Assembly (NCBI RefSeq): GCF_000284415.1
Contig: NC_017059.1
Span: 3,574,836 to 3,616,805 of the forward strand
Origin: Pararhodospirillum photometricum DSM 122
Lineage (GTDB): Bacteria; Pseudomonadota; Alphaproteobacteria; Rhodospirillales; Rhodospirillaceae
Direction: 5' to 3'
DNA: 41,970 bases
Shown: in pieces, positions 1 through 9,239 of the stretch
Layout: each line of letters begins with the position of its first letter
Numbering within the stretch: position 1 is the first letter of the stretch
Notes under the pieces: model-generated
The model's database searches: none
What the model was told of the DNA's origin: nothing
Seen by the model: only the letters and a program-made list of their open reading frames with translations
Made by a program: the position numbers and the translations under genes

Positions 1-380
<380 letters not shown>

Positions 381-384
<4 letters not shown>

Positions 385-494
385 GACGTTCTCCTTCGAG
401 GAAGCGGGCCGGCAGTGGGGGAATGCCCAAGACCACCACCACCGGCCCACCGATCCCGCCCCAGGCCGCAGCACCCGGAGCGGAAACGGATCAT
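381..494 (-). CDS. possible 37-residue coupled phage ORF
   Basis: An ORF of 37 codons plus stop fills the gap between the capsid gene and the gp10-like gene. Its ATG shares one base with the capsid stop (TGATG) and its stop overlaps the gp10 ATG (ATGA). These double overlaps are what translational coupling looks like. The product begins MIRFRSGCCGLGRDRW and is Gly/Arg/Pro-rich with no recognised domain. HK97-type modules usually carry head-tail connector genes at this place, so this may be a remnant or chance. There is no separate ribosome-binding site. Confidence 0.25.
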
Positions 495-2140
495 CACGCG
501 GTCATCGAAATGCCCTTGATGGCGGCAGCCTGGACCAGATCGCCCCCCAGTCGGGCGCGGGAGAAAAACCTCACCAGCCCCGACACGGCCTGCGTGTAGT
601 CATCCCGCAAGATCGAAAACTCGACCCGTTGCGCGATACGGTAAGCAACCTTGAAGTCACCAAACGCAATGGGCACTTCACCCGAAGCAATGTCCGGCAT
701 GTCCGGCAGTTCAACAACGGGCCTGCCAAGGATGGTCCCAGGGTTTCCTTCGCTCAAGGCATCACGCCAGAGATAATCACCGGACGAGTTCTTGAAAGAA
801 CGCACCTTGCCCAAGGTGGTGGTCCCATTCATGACCCAAGTGCCCTTGTTGCGATACTGTGCGGGCAGGGAGTGCATGACTTCGATCAGCTTATCCGCCG
901 ACAGGGCCGACGTGCTGCCAGCCGCCACCGTCTCGAAATCAGGATGCGACAAGAAGCCGCGCGGCTTGCCGGTGCCATCACCAGAAACGAAAGCCTGCCC
1001 TTCAAGTCTCGCGTACTCTTGAGAGAGAATAGCAGCAAGCTCGGACTGAAGATTGATTGCCGAGTCCTCAAGAAGACGGCGGGAGATATCCGTGTAGATA
1101 CTCGCCTCGTGAACGTCGATCTTGACCTGTCCAACCGTAGGCTCGGAAGAAGTGCGCGTGCCCAGTTCCGCAACCCAAGCCGACGTGGGGTTGGCCGTGA
1201 CCTTCGGAAGGATCAGCGCATCGGTCCCCGTGGGCGTCACGGTGCACAAGGTGCGCATGGGCGAGACTTCGATCAGCCGCTTCAGCAACTCGGCCCGGAA
1301 CCCGTCGGGCACGAGGAAGCCGCCTTGGGAATCAGTGCTGGCCGACATCGCGCGCATCTCATGCGCCTCAACAGCGCTAGAACCGCGCCGGAGGTAGACC
1401 CCGAAGGCGCGGGTTTCCGGGTCCGGCCCGGCACCGGCACCACTGCCCAGCCCGACACGGGCGGAACGGGCCTCGATGCGATCGGCGCGTTGCTCGGTCT
1501 GCCCCACCTTCTCGGCCAGGGCGTCCACCTTCTGCCCGATGCTGGCAACAGCCTCTTCCACCTTGGCGACACGGGCGCCCAGGTCGGTTTCATTCCCGGC
1601 GCCGTCGTCGGCCCCGGTGTTCGGTTCGGCCCGGTGCTCGACGGGCGCGGCGTTCAACATGGTGATCGTTCCTTCTTCGGGGGTGCCCCGGACTTCCGTC
1701 GTCCGGGCGTCATTGTTCGATGGCACTGCAACAAGAGAGATTTCGACCAGTTCCGCCCGCGTGATCGTTCGACCACCACCGGCCCGTGGCTCGTCGGCCA
1801 GCCTGCGAAAGCCGATCGACAGGCCGTTAAGCGATCCGGCCCGCAGGTGCGCCAGCGCGTCGGCACCGTCGCGGGTGTCCGTGACCAGCCGGCCTTCGAC
1901 CCGCAGACCGTGTTCGTCGGCTTCCAGGCGATCCCACGCACCAATCACCCGCGCGGGGTCATGCGCCCAAAGCATCGGCACGCGGTGCCCAGAGGCTCGG
2001 ATATCGGCCAGGGAAGCGTCCAGGGAGCCAGGGGCGAAAGCGGTGCCGTGCCGGTCCAGGACGTTCCACACGACCCCGTACCCTGCGACAAGCCCGGCCT
2101 CATCACTGGGGGTAAACCGGCATTCCACCGCCTCAGGCAT
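494..2140 (-). CDS. HK97-type prohead protease-major capsid fusion protein
   Basis: This 548-residue phage protein joins a maturation protease to the coat protein that builds the procapsid. Residues 1 to about 165 are an S78/U35-type prohead protease: a catalytic His in LWAHDP (about residue 59) and a Ser in AGSLNGLSIGF (about 106-116). A coiled coil (about 190-235, VAKVEEAVASIGQKVDALAEK) acts as the scaffold/delta region. The rest is an HK97 coat protein with STDSQGGFLVPDGF, TDISRRLLEDS, SGDGTGKPRGFL and a late DYLWRDAL. In many phages protease and capsid are separate genes; fusions are known in HK97-like families. The start overlaps the end of the portal gene by eight bases. Confidence 0.9.
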   Translation of the reverse strand: MPEAVECRFTPSDEAGLVAGYGVVWNVLDRHGTAFAPGSLDASLADIRASGHRVPMLWAHDPARVIGAWDRLEADEHGLRVEGRLVTDTRDGADALAHLRAGSLNGLSIGFRRLADEPRAGGGRTITRAELVEISLVAVPSNNDARTTEVRGTPEEGTITMLNAAPVEHRAEPNTGADDGAGNETDLGARVAKVEEAVASIGQKVDALAEKVGQTEQRADRIEARSARVGLGSGAGAGPDPETRAFGVYLRRGSSAVEAHEMRAMSASTDSQGGFLVPDGFRAELLKRLIEVSPMRTLCTVTPTGTDALILPKVTANPTSAWVAELGTRTSSEPTVGQVKIDVHEASIYTDISRRLLEDSAINLQSELAAILSQEYARLEGQAFVSGDGTGKPRGFLSHPDFETVAAGSTSALSADKLIEVMHSLPAQYRNKGTWVMNGTTTLGKVRSFKNSSGDYLWRDALSEGNPGTILGRPVVELPDMPDIASGEVPIAFGDFKVAYRIAQRVEFSILRDDYTQAVSGLVRFFSRARLGGDLVQAAAIKGISMTA

Positions 2141-3314
2141 TGGCCCCTCCGATGCTCTCGGTGTTCAGCGGCACGCGCAGCACGTCGCCACCGGCAACCG
2201 GAGGTAGGTTCTCGCGTTGGCGTGCTTCTGAAGGGGTCATCAGCCCCCCGCCAATCGCCTTGACGTAAGCGTCCACCCGCCCCGCCAGATCGGCCATCTC
2301 AAGCGCTCCGGTAGTAAACTCCGCGTAATACCGTTCCTGTTCCTGGGGCTTGAGCAAGTCGCGGTAAATAGTTTCCGTCCACAGCCGCAGATATGGAAGC
2401 AAAGTCAGGCTCAAAAACTGTTGCCCAAGGCTTTCGGCATTGGCATGTGTGACGCGCGACATTTCAGACAGAAGCGAAAGTGGAACCCTGAAGATCCTCG
2501 ATACTTCCGCCACCTGAAATGTGCGCATCTCTTGAAATTGAATGTCAACGCTGTTCCAAGTAAGCGGGTTGTATTTTGTCCCGTTCTCAAGAACAAGCGT
2601 CCCGCCAGAAGCGGAACCACCATGCCCTTGCGCCATACCAGCCTTGATCCGGCCAAGCGCTTCTGGCGACAACATGCCCGGTACTTCCAACACGCCGCCA
2701 GGGCGCGCGCCTTTTGCCATCAGCGTTGAGGCGTGCCGCTCAAGGGCCATGCCGAGGCCGATGGCGTGCCTGCCCTGGTGGACCAAGCTCAAGCCCTTGT
2801 TGGGGAGCGTGCCCAAGCCGCGAAGGTGAAGCACCTCGCCCGGCCCCAGGATCCGCTGTTCGCCCGAAGCCAGCGAAACCCGGTACTGGGGCGCCAAGTC
2901 TTCGAGGGTTTCCACCGACACGCTGCCCCTGGGCAATGGCGTGACCTCGATCACGGACCCATCGCGCCCCCGGATCACCAGGGCAAACGCCTCGCCATCC
3001 AGCAACAGCGCGGCGGTCAGGTCCGCTTTCATCTGAAACGCGGTAGTCCAGGGGTTCGGGAGTCGGGTCATCAAGCGTTCCAGCGGATGATCGTCCGCAC
3101 GTCGCTTGTCGCCACCGTCGCTTTCGTACAGGTGGACGGGAAGCATAGCGACGGATTCAGAAATCAAGCGCACCGCTGCCAGCACCGGGGCGTATTCAAG
3201 CGCCGAGTCAGGCGAAACACTGATCCCCGCCGCCGTCTCATTCGCGGCCAGGATCAGGCGCTCTAACTCGCCCCAGCCCCGCGTTTCCTTTTTGCCTCGA
3301 CCAAACCAGCGCAT
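2133..3314 (-). CDS. HK97 family phage portal protein
   Basis: This 393-residue protein forms the dodecameric portal through which DNA enters the phage head. Family signs are an N-terminal FGRGKK, the segment YAPVLAAVRLISESVAMLPVH (about 40-60), HPLERLMTRLPNPW, LLLDGEAFALV, GLSLVHQGRHAIG, the FRVPLSLLSE region and the closing PSEARQRENLPP. The length is near the family norm. The ATG (3314-3312) overlaps the stop of a truncated transposase and has no clear Shine-Dalgarno. In an intact phage, terminase would precede this gene; here an IS fragment does, so the module was probably cut at the terminase-portal border. Confidence 0.92.
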   Translation of the reverse strand: MRWFGRGKKETRGWGELERLILAANETAAGISVSPDSALEYAPVLAAVRLISESVAMLPVHLYESDGGDKRRADDHPLERLMTRLPNPWTTAFQMKADLTAALLLDGEAFALVIRGRDGSVIEVTPLPRGSVSVETLEDLAPQYRVSLASGEQRILGPGEVLHLRGLGTLPNKGLSLVHQGRHAIGLGMALERHASTLMAKGARPGGVLEVPGMLSPEALGRIKAGMAQGHGGSASGGTLVLENGTKYNPLTWNSVDIQFQEMRTFQVAEVSRIFRVPLSLLSEMSRVTHANAESLGQQFLSLTLLPYLRLWTETIYRDLLKPQEQERYYAEFTTGALEMADLAGRVDAYVKAIGGGLMTPSEARQRENLPPVAGGDVLRVPLNTESIGGANA

Positions 3315-3730
3315 CAGCGAAGATAGCCGCCTTCCTTCAGCTTGGCGTCGAACACCGCGAACAGCTTCTCGATCGCGTTGGCCTCGGTCAGCGTCTCGCG
3401 GAACAGCCAGATCGTCTTGGCGTCCGGCGCCTTGTCCGCCAGCCCTAGGCCGAGAAAGCGTTTGAACGTCAGGCGGTCGTTGATCATGAACTCCGCCTGA
3501 TCGTCGGACAGGTTGTACAGCGCCTGAAGCACCAGGATCTTAAACATCAAAACCGCGTCATGGGGCGGACGGCCGCCCCGGGCTCGGTCGCTGCGGTTCA
3601 ACGCCTTGTCCAGCCGGTAGCGGAACGCCTCGAAGCTCACCACCCTCAGCAGCTTCTCCAGCGGGTCGCCCGCCTTCGACAACTCCGCATACCGCTCTTC
3701 AAGATCGAAGAACCCAGGCTGCCGACCCAT
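3314..3730 (-). pseudogene. truncated IS5-family transposase, N-terminal part
   Basis: The start is ATG 3730 with GGAGGG five bases upstream; an in-frame GTG lies at 3745. The product begins MGRQPGFFDLEERYAELSK and continues through RGGRPPHDAVLMFKILVLQ, NLSDDQAEFMINDRL and KTIWLFRETL, all typical of the N-terminal helical region of IS5-group transposases. It ends KEGGYLR where the family continues into the DDE catalytic core. Only the DNA-binding/N-terminal part is left, so no transposase activity is expected. The stop shares a base with the portal ATG. Confidence 0.85.
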
Positions 3731-3805
3731 CGTTCCCTCCAACACGGCCTGGGGCTTATTGAATCAGCAGACACCGCTCAGAGCCAGGGTTTTTCGAGGT
3801 GTCCG
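3314..3805 (-). mobile_element. IS5-family remnant, 5' (transposase N-terminal) end
   Basis: This fragment holds the transposase start region and the IS terminus. The terminal 18 bp at 3788-3805 (GGTTTTTCGAGGTGTCCG) matches, inverted and with one mismatch, the 18 bp at 9271-9288 of the second remnant, so both are ends of the same type of IS. The other side breaks at about 3317-3320, inside the transposase gene and directly against the portal start codon. Everything after roughly residue 137 of the transposase is missing. Confidence 0.85.
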
Positions 3806-5942
3806 GTCGGTTGAGACATTTCTGCCCTCAAAGGATGGCGGGCGCGATGGTGCATTTCTCGGTCGTTGGTCCAACGGAGATTCAGCCGGTCGCTCGACAA
3901 TCCAATGCAAATTCACGAGCAAGGCGGATGCCCCACTAAGCCTGAGCGCCGTGAAGGGCGAATTGACCAAGGCCGGAAAGCTTGCAGCCAGAGGTTTGGC
4001 TGAAGACTACATCCTCCTCACAAACCACGGCGTATCGGGTACGCAGGCGTACGCAATCGCTGCCGCGTTCGAAGCGGTGGGCGTGAAGAACTGTGTAATT
4101 CTTGGGCGTGACTGGGTAGCACAACAAATTCGGGAATCGTCACGGCTACGGGTGATGGTGCCGAGAGTCTATGGATTGGGAGATCTTTCCCAGATCCTTG
4201 ATGAGCGGGCCTATGCGCAATCTCGCGCGGTCCTGAGCGCACTTGGGGACGATCTGGCATGTTTCGTTGTTACAGATGCGCATCGTCAAAGCGTGGACGC
4301 GCTACTCGATCATAATTTTGTCTTGCTGCTTGGAGATCCAGCTTCCGGCAAATCGACCATCGCGGCGAGCCTCGCTTTGGGGGCGCTTGATCATTGGCGC
4401 GCGCCGACGATCCGTGTGACCAGTCCTGAAGACATCATGCGGCATTGGAATCCCGATGACCCCAAGCAGTTCTTCTGGATAGATGATGCTTTCGGCGCCA
4501 CGCAGTACCAACGCCATATTGCCGATGCCTGGAATCGGCAGATGCCCCTGATGGCCGCCGCGTTGCGCAAGGGCGCCCGATTTCTACTGACATCCCGCAC
4601 GTACATCTGGCGATCAGCCCATCGTGATCTCAAGACCGGCGCGTTTCCGCTCTTCGACAAATCGCAGGTGGTCATCAATGTCCAGGGCTTAGCGACCGCC
4701 GAAAAGGCCCAAATCCTGTACAATCACATCAAGCGCGGTGATCAGCCTGCTTCGTTCAAGAAGGCCATCAAGCCACACTTGGCGACGCTTGCGGAAGATG
4801 CGTCTTTTCTTCCTGAGACAGCTCGTCGTCTCGGTTCGGCATTCTTTACGGAGAAAGTGACACCCGACGAGGAAGGTTTGCTCGATTTCGCACGGCGACC
4901 CGTCGATTTCCTGAAAGACGTGTTGCGTAATCTCGATCGGGGCGAAGCGGCCGCAGTCGCACTGATTTTCATGCACGGCGGGCAACTTGCGTCACCGATC
5001 GAGAATGATGATCGTATAGCGTTGATCACGGAACTTCTGGGCGTCACCGCCGCCGAAATCCGGCTCGCACTTGATTCACTTCGCGGCAGTCTTGCCCTAC
5101 TCGTCGATACGACCGAGGGTCCAAAATGGACGTTCAAGCATCCGACTATCGGCGATGCCTATGCTGCGCTCGTCGCTAATTCACCCGAATTGACAGAAAT
5201 CTACTTGCGCGGCGCAAAGTTCGAACGGCTGCTTGAGGAGGTCGTGTGCGGCGGGGTCGAGTTACGTGGTGCGAGCGTGCGGGTCGGCCCTTCGCTGTAT
5301 CCGGCGCTTCTCAACCGTTTGCTCGTCCATCCCATTGACTACCGCATACGCTATTTTCTCGGTCAGCGCTGCGACGCTGCATTCTTGCGGTTGGTGGTGG
5401 ACCAAGTGCCGGCTGTTCTTGATCTTCGTCCGGGCGCGTTTATGGCGTACTCCTCCGAAAATCGACTGTTGGCAAAGCTGCATCAGGCGAAACTCCTCCC
5501 CGAGGAGAAGCGCCTTAGCTTGGTCGAGCACATCGTCGATACGACCCTCACAGTCCCCGATGGCGGTATTTTTCGTGACGAATCCCTGCGTTCGCTCATG
5601 ACTGATGCCGAGTTTGAAGATCTCCTGATACGAGTAAGGGGGGACGTTATTGATCGGCTCGACACCCACATTTCGGATTGGAAATCGAATTGCGGTGATA
5701 GCGACCCAGATAGTCACTTCGATGAGTTATCGAGCTTGCTGGGCGGTGTCGAGGACGCGCTTCAGATCGACGACTCCGACCGCGGTAAGATCGATAGTGG
5801 GAGAATCGCGATTGGAAAAGCAATTGAGGATCTGAATGAAGCCCGCGAGCCTGACATTGAAGATCGAGTGGAAACACCCGTCGGCCGAACGGCCAACGCA
5901 CGCTCCAACATTCAGTCAATCTTCGACGACGTTGATCGCTGA
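3759..5942 (+). CDS. Mrr-like nuclease-nSTAND3 NTPase, 5' end removed by IS insertion
   Basis: The open frame encodes 727 residues, but its first ~16 codons (TTG start at 3759) are IS-end sequence. The native gene begins at 3806, so the first part of the nuclease domain is lost. Visible motifs: DGGRDG (26-31) and IQCKF (48-52), the D...QxK core of an Mrr-type PD-(D/E)XK nuclease; Walker A GDPASGKST (192-200); Walker B FFWIDD (238-243); and a TSR sensor (278-280). A long helical C-terminal half is probably the sensor. Mrr-nSTAND3 proteins are thought to act as single-gene phage sensors related to Avs-type STAND defence. Missing about 30 N-terminal residues and any normal start, the gene may be inactive. 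No partner gene is seen on the same strand. Confidence 0.75.
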   Translation: MNQQTPLRARVFRGVRSVETFLPSKDGGRDGAFLGRWSNGDSAGRSTIQCKFTSKADAPLSLSAVKGELTKAGKLAARGLAEDYILLTNHGVSGTQAYAIAAAFEAVGVKNCVILGRDWVAQQIRESSRLRVMVPRVYGLGDLSQILDERAYAQSRAVLSALGDDLACFVVTDAHRQSVDALLDHNFVLLLGDPASGKSTIAASLALGALDHWRAPTIRVTSPEDIMRHWNPDDPKQFFWIDDAFGATQYQRHIADAWNRQMPLMAAALRKGARFLLTSRTYIWRSAHRDLKTGAFPLFDKSQVVINVQGLATAEKAQILYNHIKRGDQPASFKKAIKPHLATLAEDASFLPETARRLGSAFFTEKVTPDEEGLLDFARRPVDFLKDVLRNLDRGEAAAVALIFMHGGQLASPIENDDRIALITELLGVTAAEIRLALDSLRGSLALLVDTTEGPKWTFKHPTIGDAYAALVANSPELTEIYLRGAKFERLLEEVVCGGVELRGASVRVGPSLYPALLNRLLVHPIDYRIRYFLGQRCDAAFLRLVVDQVPAVLDLRPGAFMAYSSENRLLAKLHQAKLLPEEKRLSLVEHIVDTTLTVPDGGIFRDESLRSLMTDAEFEDLLIRVRGDVIDRLDTHISDWKSNCGDSDPDSHFDELSSLLGGVEDALQIDDSDRGKIDSGRIAIGKAIEDLNEAREPDIEDRVETPVGRTANARSNIQSIFDDVDR

Positions 5943-6059
5943 CGAGAACCGTGTGCGGCGTTGTTCTGGCAAGGCTTGGCGGATGCACATGCGTGCCAAA
6001 ATAATCCCATCGCAATCGGCCTCGGCGAGGGCCGCCTTGGCATCAGCGGTAAACAATGC

Positions 6060-7175
6060 TCATGCCAATCCGGTCTGAATTCCACCGTCCAGGATTTGGC
6101 TGACAGGCGCGATCATGAGGCCGTCCTTTCCGACGAGCGCGAGATCGCCGATCCGTTCTTGCTGTTGCGGCACAAGGGGCTGTCCTTGGAGGTACGTAGA
6201 GAACAATTCTTCATCCAGGCCGACGAAACGAACGAGCCCAGGATCGGGAAGGAGTTTCGACAGCTCGTTGGCCTGATCGAGGTCAAGATCGAGCGGCCCA
6301 AACGGCGTAATCACCACACCCGAGAAATGGCGCTTCTGATCGTCGCCCTGCACCCGCACGCGCCGACGCGGCGTCAGGATTTTTCCATCCTCTCCGTCGG
6401 GCTTCAATAACCCGAGACCAATCGCTGTTTGTGCGACGTGGGTGCGAGCGACGGCCTGTACCAGGTCTTCGATCTCCTCCGGCGTCGGTTGCTCTCCCTC
6501 CGTTTCAGGGTCGAGCACATAGAGATAGGGATCACGCGACGGTGACGCCAAACCCCATCGCGACATGACGGCCCAACCTTTCACGCTCTTGGAACGCCAG
6601 CGCAGACCGCGAACAGTCGGTGTACGCTTTTGCACACGGACACCCGTAATTTGTCCCTCTGCTGTCTTGATCGGACCAGGTTTACCGCCGCGCGTGGCAT
6701 TGCCCTTTTGATGCGAACCTTTTGCCTCGCCGATGGCGAGTTCGCCTGGTCGGGCGCATATCCAATCAGGCATTTCTGTAAGCGAGCGCGGTTTCCGGCT
6801 GACGCGCCAGTTTGGCGAGAGGTGGAAATTGTCGCCATCGATGGCGGCGAACCAGACGAAATCATGGTTGAGCTGGAGATAGGCGCGCGCGAAGAAGCGT
6901 CCGAAGAGAGCGGAGAACGCACGGCGCATTTCCGTACCGCGGCCTGGCCCCTGTTCGCGCCAGACGAGATTGGCGCCCGGCTCAAGCAGATCGTCGAGGA
7001 ATGCAAAAAGCGACGTCGCTCGCGGCGCGGTCTGGAGAATTTCATTCCATGCGCATCGCGCGACGTCGTCCATGTCGAAGGACATCTGACTCATGGGACG
7101 ACCGCTTGGCATCCGCAGATGGGCAGGGCACGCGCCTGGAGGATCGATGATGTAGCGTTGGGATCTCGTGCTCAT
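6060..7175 (-). CDS. putative PD-(D/E)XK nuclease-like protein, last gene of the VapBC/HNH-ATPase operon
   Basis: I do not recognise a named family for this 371-residue protein. It has a helix around E82, then PDW at 136-138 and IGEAKGSH at 148-155, giving a PD...13 residues...E-A-K arrangement that resembles a PD-(D/E)XK nuclease core. No signal peptide or membrane segment is seen. The ATG at 7175 is 12 bases after the stop of the HNH-ATPase gene, without a clear ribosome-binding site, so it is probably co-translated. The position suggests an effector or accessory nuclease for that ATPase. The catalytic reading is an inference from motif spacing. Confidence 0.6.
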   Translation of the reverse strand: MSTRSQRYIIDPPGACPAHLRMPSGRPMSQMSFDMDDVARCAWNEILQTAPRATSLFAFLDDLLEPGANLVWREQGPGRGTEMRRAFSALFGRFFARAYLQLNHDFVWFAAIDGDNFHLSPNWRVSRKPRSLTEMPDWICARPGELAIGEAKGSHQKGNATRGGKPGPIKTAEGQITGVRVQKRTPTVRGLRWRSKSVKGWAVMSRWGLASPSRDPYLYVLDPETEGEQPTPEEIEDLVQAVARTHVAQTAIGLGLLKPDGEDGKILTPRRRVRVQGDDQKRHFSGVVITPFGPLDLDLDQANELSKLLPDPGLVRFVGLDEELFSTYLQGQPLVPQQQERIGDLALVGKDGLMIAPVSQILDGGIQTGLA

Positions 7176-7187
7176 TCCGGGGTGGGC

Positions 7188-8456
7188 CTATAAAAACGAA
7201 TGCACGGTCAGCGCGCCCGCGACGCTGGAGCCGACCCATTTCTCGGCGTCTGCGGCCTTGAGGTCGATCGCATCGGTTTCGTAGTTGACGCAAACGAGCG
7301 TCTGGACGGCTGGCTCGTCGAGCTGTGTCAAAGCCTCCACGAGACGGCGCTTGTTGTCGCTATCTAGGCCCAAAAACAGGCTGGAATCCACGATGATCAT
7401 CCAGGGCGTCGGCCTTGGGTCTGCCCGGATCATTCGGAGAAGGACGTCGAACAGCGCGAAGCTATGTTCGGAACCAGCCAATCCTCCTGTCTCATAAAAG
7501 AAATCACTGCCGGCGGAGCGGACCTCCGCGCGATACTCGCCGATCCGGCGAATTCGCGATCCGAAGGTCGAGCTGCAGAACAACTCTTCGCGCAGCGCGT
7601 CCCAAACCTGATCCTCGCTCATTCCAAGCTGCGGCGCGAGCGCGCGCAGATCCCGACGAAAAGGGTCTTTGATCCGGTTGGGTTTCAGGCTTTGACTATC
7701 CAAGTATACGATGTTGAACAGCGATCGAGGCCAGTGCGCCGCCACGTTCCCGTTCACCTCTATATGAAGCCGGGTCTGATGGAGTTTCGGGACACGTTTG
7801 AGGGCCACAGGCTCTTCGCTGAGCCGCACGGTTGTTCTCGCGCCGTTCACTGAGACGGCCGCCTCGATCGTCATTGACGGGGAGCCAGCCCCGAACAGGC
7901 GCCAGCGCTTGCGGAAATTCTCGAAGTTCGCGCCGCCTGCAAAGGCCGCAATGCTCTCGCAAAGACTGGATTTCCCGGAACTGTTCAGTCCGAAAACGAC
8001 ATTGTGCCGACCAAGGGAGATGCTGGTCCGTTGGCGAAACGGGCCAATGTTCTCGATAGAGACGTTGGTGATCCCGTGCTTGAGCAAGCTGTCGGCGCTG
8101 GCAATGCGCGCGAAGACCCATTCTTGGTGTTGCGATTTCCAGCGCTTCAGGTCGATGGCGGTGTGTCGGCTGGCATTGTCGTCAATCTGTTTTCCGTGGA
8201 GCTGGCACATCCAGATGCCGTTGGCCTCGCTCGCGCGTTCTTCAGATGTGAGGTTGCCGTCGTAGCGCGGCCCTCCTGCCGACGCGGCTGTGATGTGCGC
8301 GCCCACTCCAACCATCGTGAGGCCTGACTTGCGGTCTTCGGACGGCCCAATCGTCAATTGGCGGCAGTCGGGGTAGGAGCAGATGTATCCGGCGCGTTGC
8401 GCCATCAACCTGAGCGTCGGCTTCGTGAAATCGTCGCGCGCGCCTGTCGAGGTCAT
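7188..8456 (-). CDS. HNH nuclease-SMC/ABC-type ATPase fusion
   Basis: This 422-residue protein has two parts. Residues 20-112 form a Cys-rich HNH-type domain: C26 and C31 (CSYPDC), AHI at 53-55, N79, and C84/H87 (IWMCQLH). Residues 128-422 are an SMC/RecF-like ATPase: 'I-E-N-I-G-P-F' entry, Walker A GLNSSGKS (156-163), an ABC-like signature GGLAGSE (324-330), and Walker B MIIVDSS (353-359) where the usual catalytic Glu after Asp is Ser. The ATG overlaps the vapC stop by four bases (ATGA). Septu (PtuA ATPase plus PtuB HNH) uses the same two activities on separate chains, so a Septu-like defence role is plausible but unproven. Confidence 0.72.
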   Translation of the reverse strand: MTSTGARDDFTKPTLRLMAQRAGYICSYPDCRQLTIGPSEDRKSGLTMVGVGAHITAASAGGPRYDGNLTSEERASEANGIWMCQLHGKQIDDNASRHTAIDLKRWKSQHQEWVFARIASADSLLKHGITNVSIENIGPFRQRTSISLGRHNVVFGLNSSGKSSLCESIAAFAGGANFENFRKRWRLFGAGSPSMTIEAAVSVNGARTTVRLSEEPVALKRVPKLHQTRLHIEVNGNVAAHWPRSLFNIVYLDSQSLKPNRIKDPFRRDLRALAPQLGMSEDQVWDALREELFCSSTFGSRIRRIGEYRAEVRSAGSDFFYETGGLAGSEHSFALFDVLLRMIRADPRPTPWMIIVDSSLFLGLDSDNKRRLVEALTQLDEPAVQTLVCVNYETDAIDLKAADAEKWVGSSVAGALTVHSFL

Positions 8457-8887
8457 AGGTGACCTGATGCGCGCAGCGGATTGATGATTGTTACGCCGGC
8501 AAAGTCTTTCTCATTATCGGTGACGACGATGCATCCGTGAGCCTCGGCGACGGCGGCGATGATCGTGTCGAGCGCGCTGCGGGGCCGACCCTGCGATTTT
8601 CCCTCCGCCATCAGGCGCGCCCAGATCAGGCCGGCGTTTTCGTCAAAGGAGAGAATGCGGCCCGCGAAAAGTTCCTGGGGCCCCTCCGGTCCAGAGAACC
8701 ATGCCTCAAGCTGATTGCGGCGTTTGCCGGCCGGCTTCTGCAGAACACCTCGACGGATTTCGGCGACGGTCAGCGAGGCGATAAAAAGGTCTTCGTCGTT
8801 TTGTTCCCCCATCCATGCGAGCAAGGATTCCGACGGGGCCGGCTTCGCGATGTCGCTGATGATGTTGGTGTCGAGCAGATAGCGCAT
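8453..8887 (-). CDS. vapC: VapC/FitB-type PIN-domain toxin
   Basis: This is a 144-residue PIN-domain RNase of the type II toxin class. The acidic active site is visible: D6 in LLDTN, the Glu of VAEIRRG (about residue 43), the Asp of SALDTIIAA (about 107) and the Asp of VVTDNEKDF (about 125). The length is normal. The start overlaps the antitoxin stop by one base and its stop overlaps the following HNH-ATPase start by four bases. The toxin gene is therefore locked translationally between antitoxin and ATPase. VapC toxins cut tRNA or rRNA; the target here cannot be read from sequence. Confidence 0.9.
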   Translation of the reverse strand: MRYLLDTNIISDIAKPAPSESLLAWMGEQNDEDLFIASLTVAEIRRGVLQKPAGKRRNQLEAWFSGPEGPQELFAGRILSFDENAGLIWARLMAEGKSQGRPRSALDTIIAAVAEAHGCIVVTDNEKDFAGVTIINPLRASGHL

Positions 8888-9186
8888 CAGATTTCGACGT
8901 CTCGCCCTTCTTCACGGACTCGGACGAGATCGAGGTCCGCGCCCACGAGAGGGGAGCGTCGTAGCGCAGCCAAGATTCCACCCTTCTTCGGCGGCTCGCC
9001 GCCGATGGTCTGGCTTACTGCCGCGCGGAGACGCGACGCCTCTGGGCCGTCTTCCGCAAGGCGACGGGCCAAGGACCGGATAAGGTCGCGATCGGCATCC
9101 CGCGCCAGCACTTCAAAGCGCGCCAGACCGCGCTCGCTCAAGCGAGATCGATAGTTTTGAATGGCACGTTTTTGCGAGCTGCCCAC
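8887..9186 (-). CDS. VapC-associated antitoxin
   Basis: This 99-residue protein is encoded immediately upstream of vapC and sharing its last base with the toxin start. It begins with GTG 9186-9184, preceded by AGGAGG five bases upstream. A basic N-terminal helical part (SQKRAIQNYRSRLSERGLAR) would bind DNA, and the tail with GGILAALRRSPLVGADLD matches a type of antitoxin commonly paired with VapC in alphaproteobacteria. It should neutralise the PIN toxin and repress its own promoter. I place it by context and tail motif rather than by a named family. Confidence 0.78.
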   Translation of the reverse strand: MGSSQKRAIQNYRSRLSERGLARFEVLARDADRDLIRSLARRLAEDGPEASRLRAAVSQTIGGEPPKKGGILAALRRSPLVGADLDLVRVREEGRDVEI

Positions 9187-9190
9187 GGCT

Positions 9191-9239
9191 ACCTCCTAGA
9201 TATTTCCAGTAATATAGCCGCACGGCACAATTTTTTCAA
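9191..9239 (-). promoter_or_regulatory. promoter and probable operator of the antitoxin operon
   Basis: On the minus strand, TTGAAA (9239-9234) and TATATT (9216-9211) are 17 bases apart, a near-consensus sigma-70 promoter. An inverted repeat ATATT-6-AATAT (9200-9215) overlaps the -10 box, as expected for an autorepressor operator of a toxin-antitoxin pair. AGGAGG (9196-9191) precedes the GTG start. The same promoter probably drives all four genes. Confidence 0.72.
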
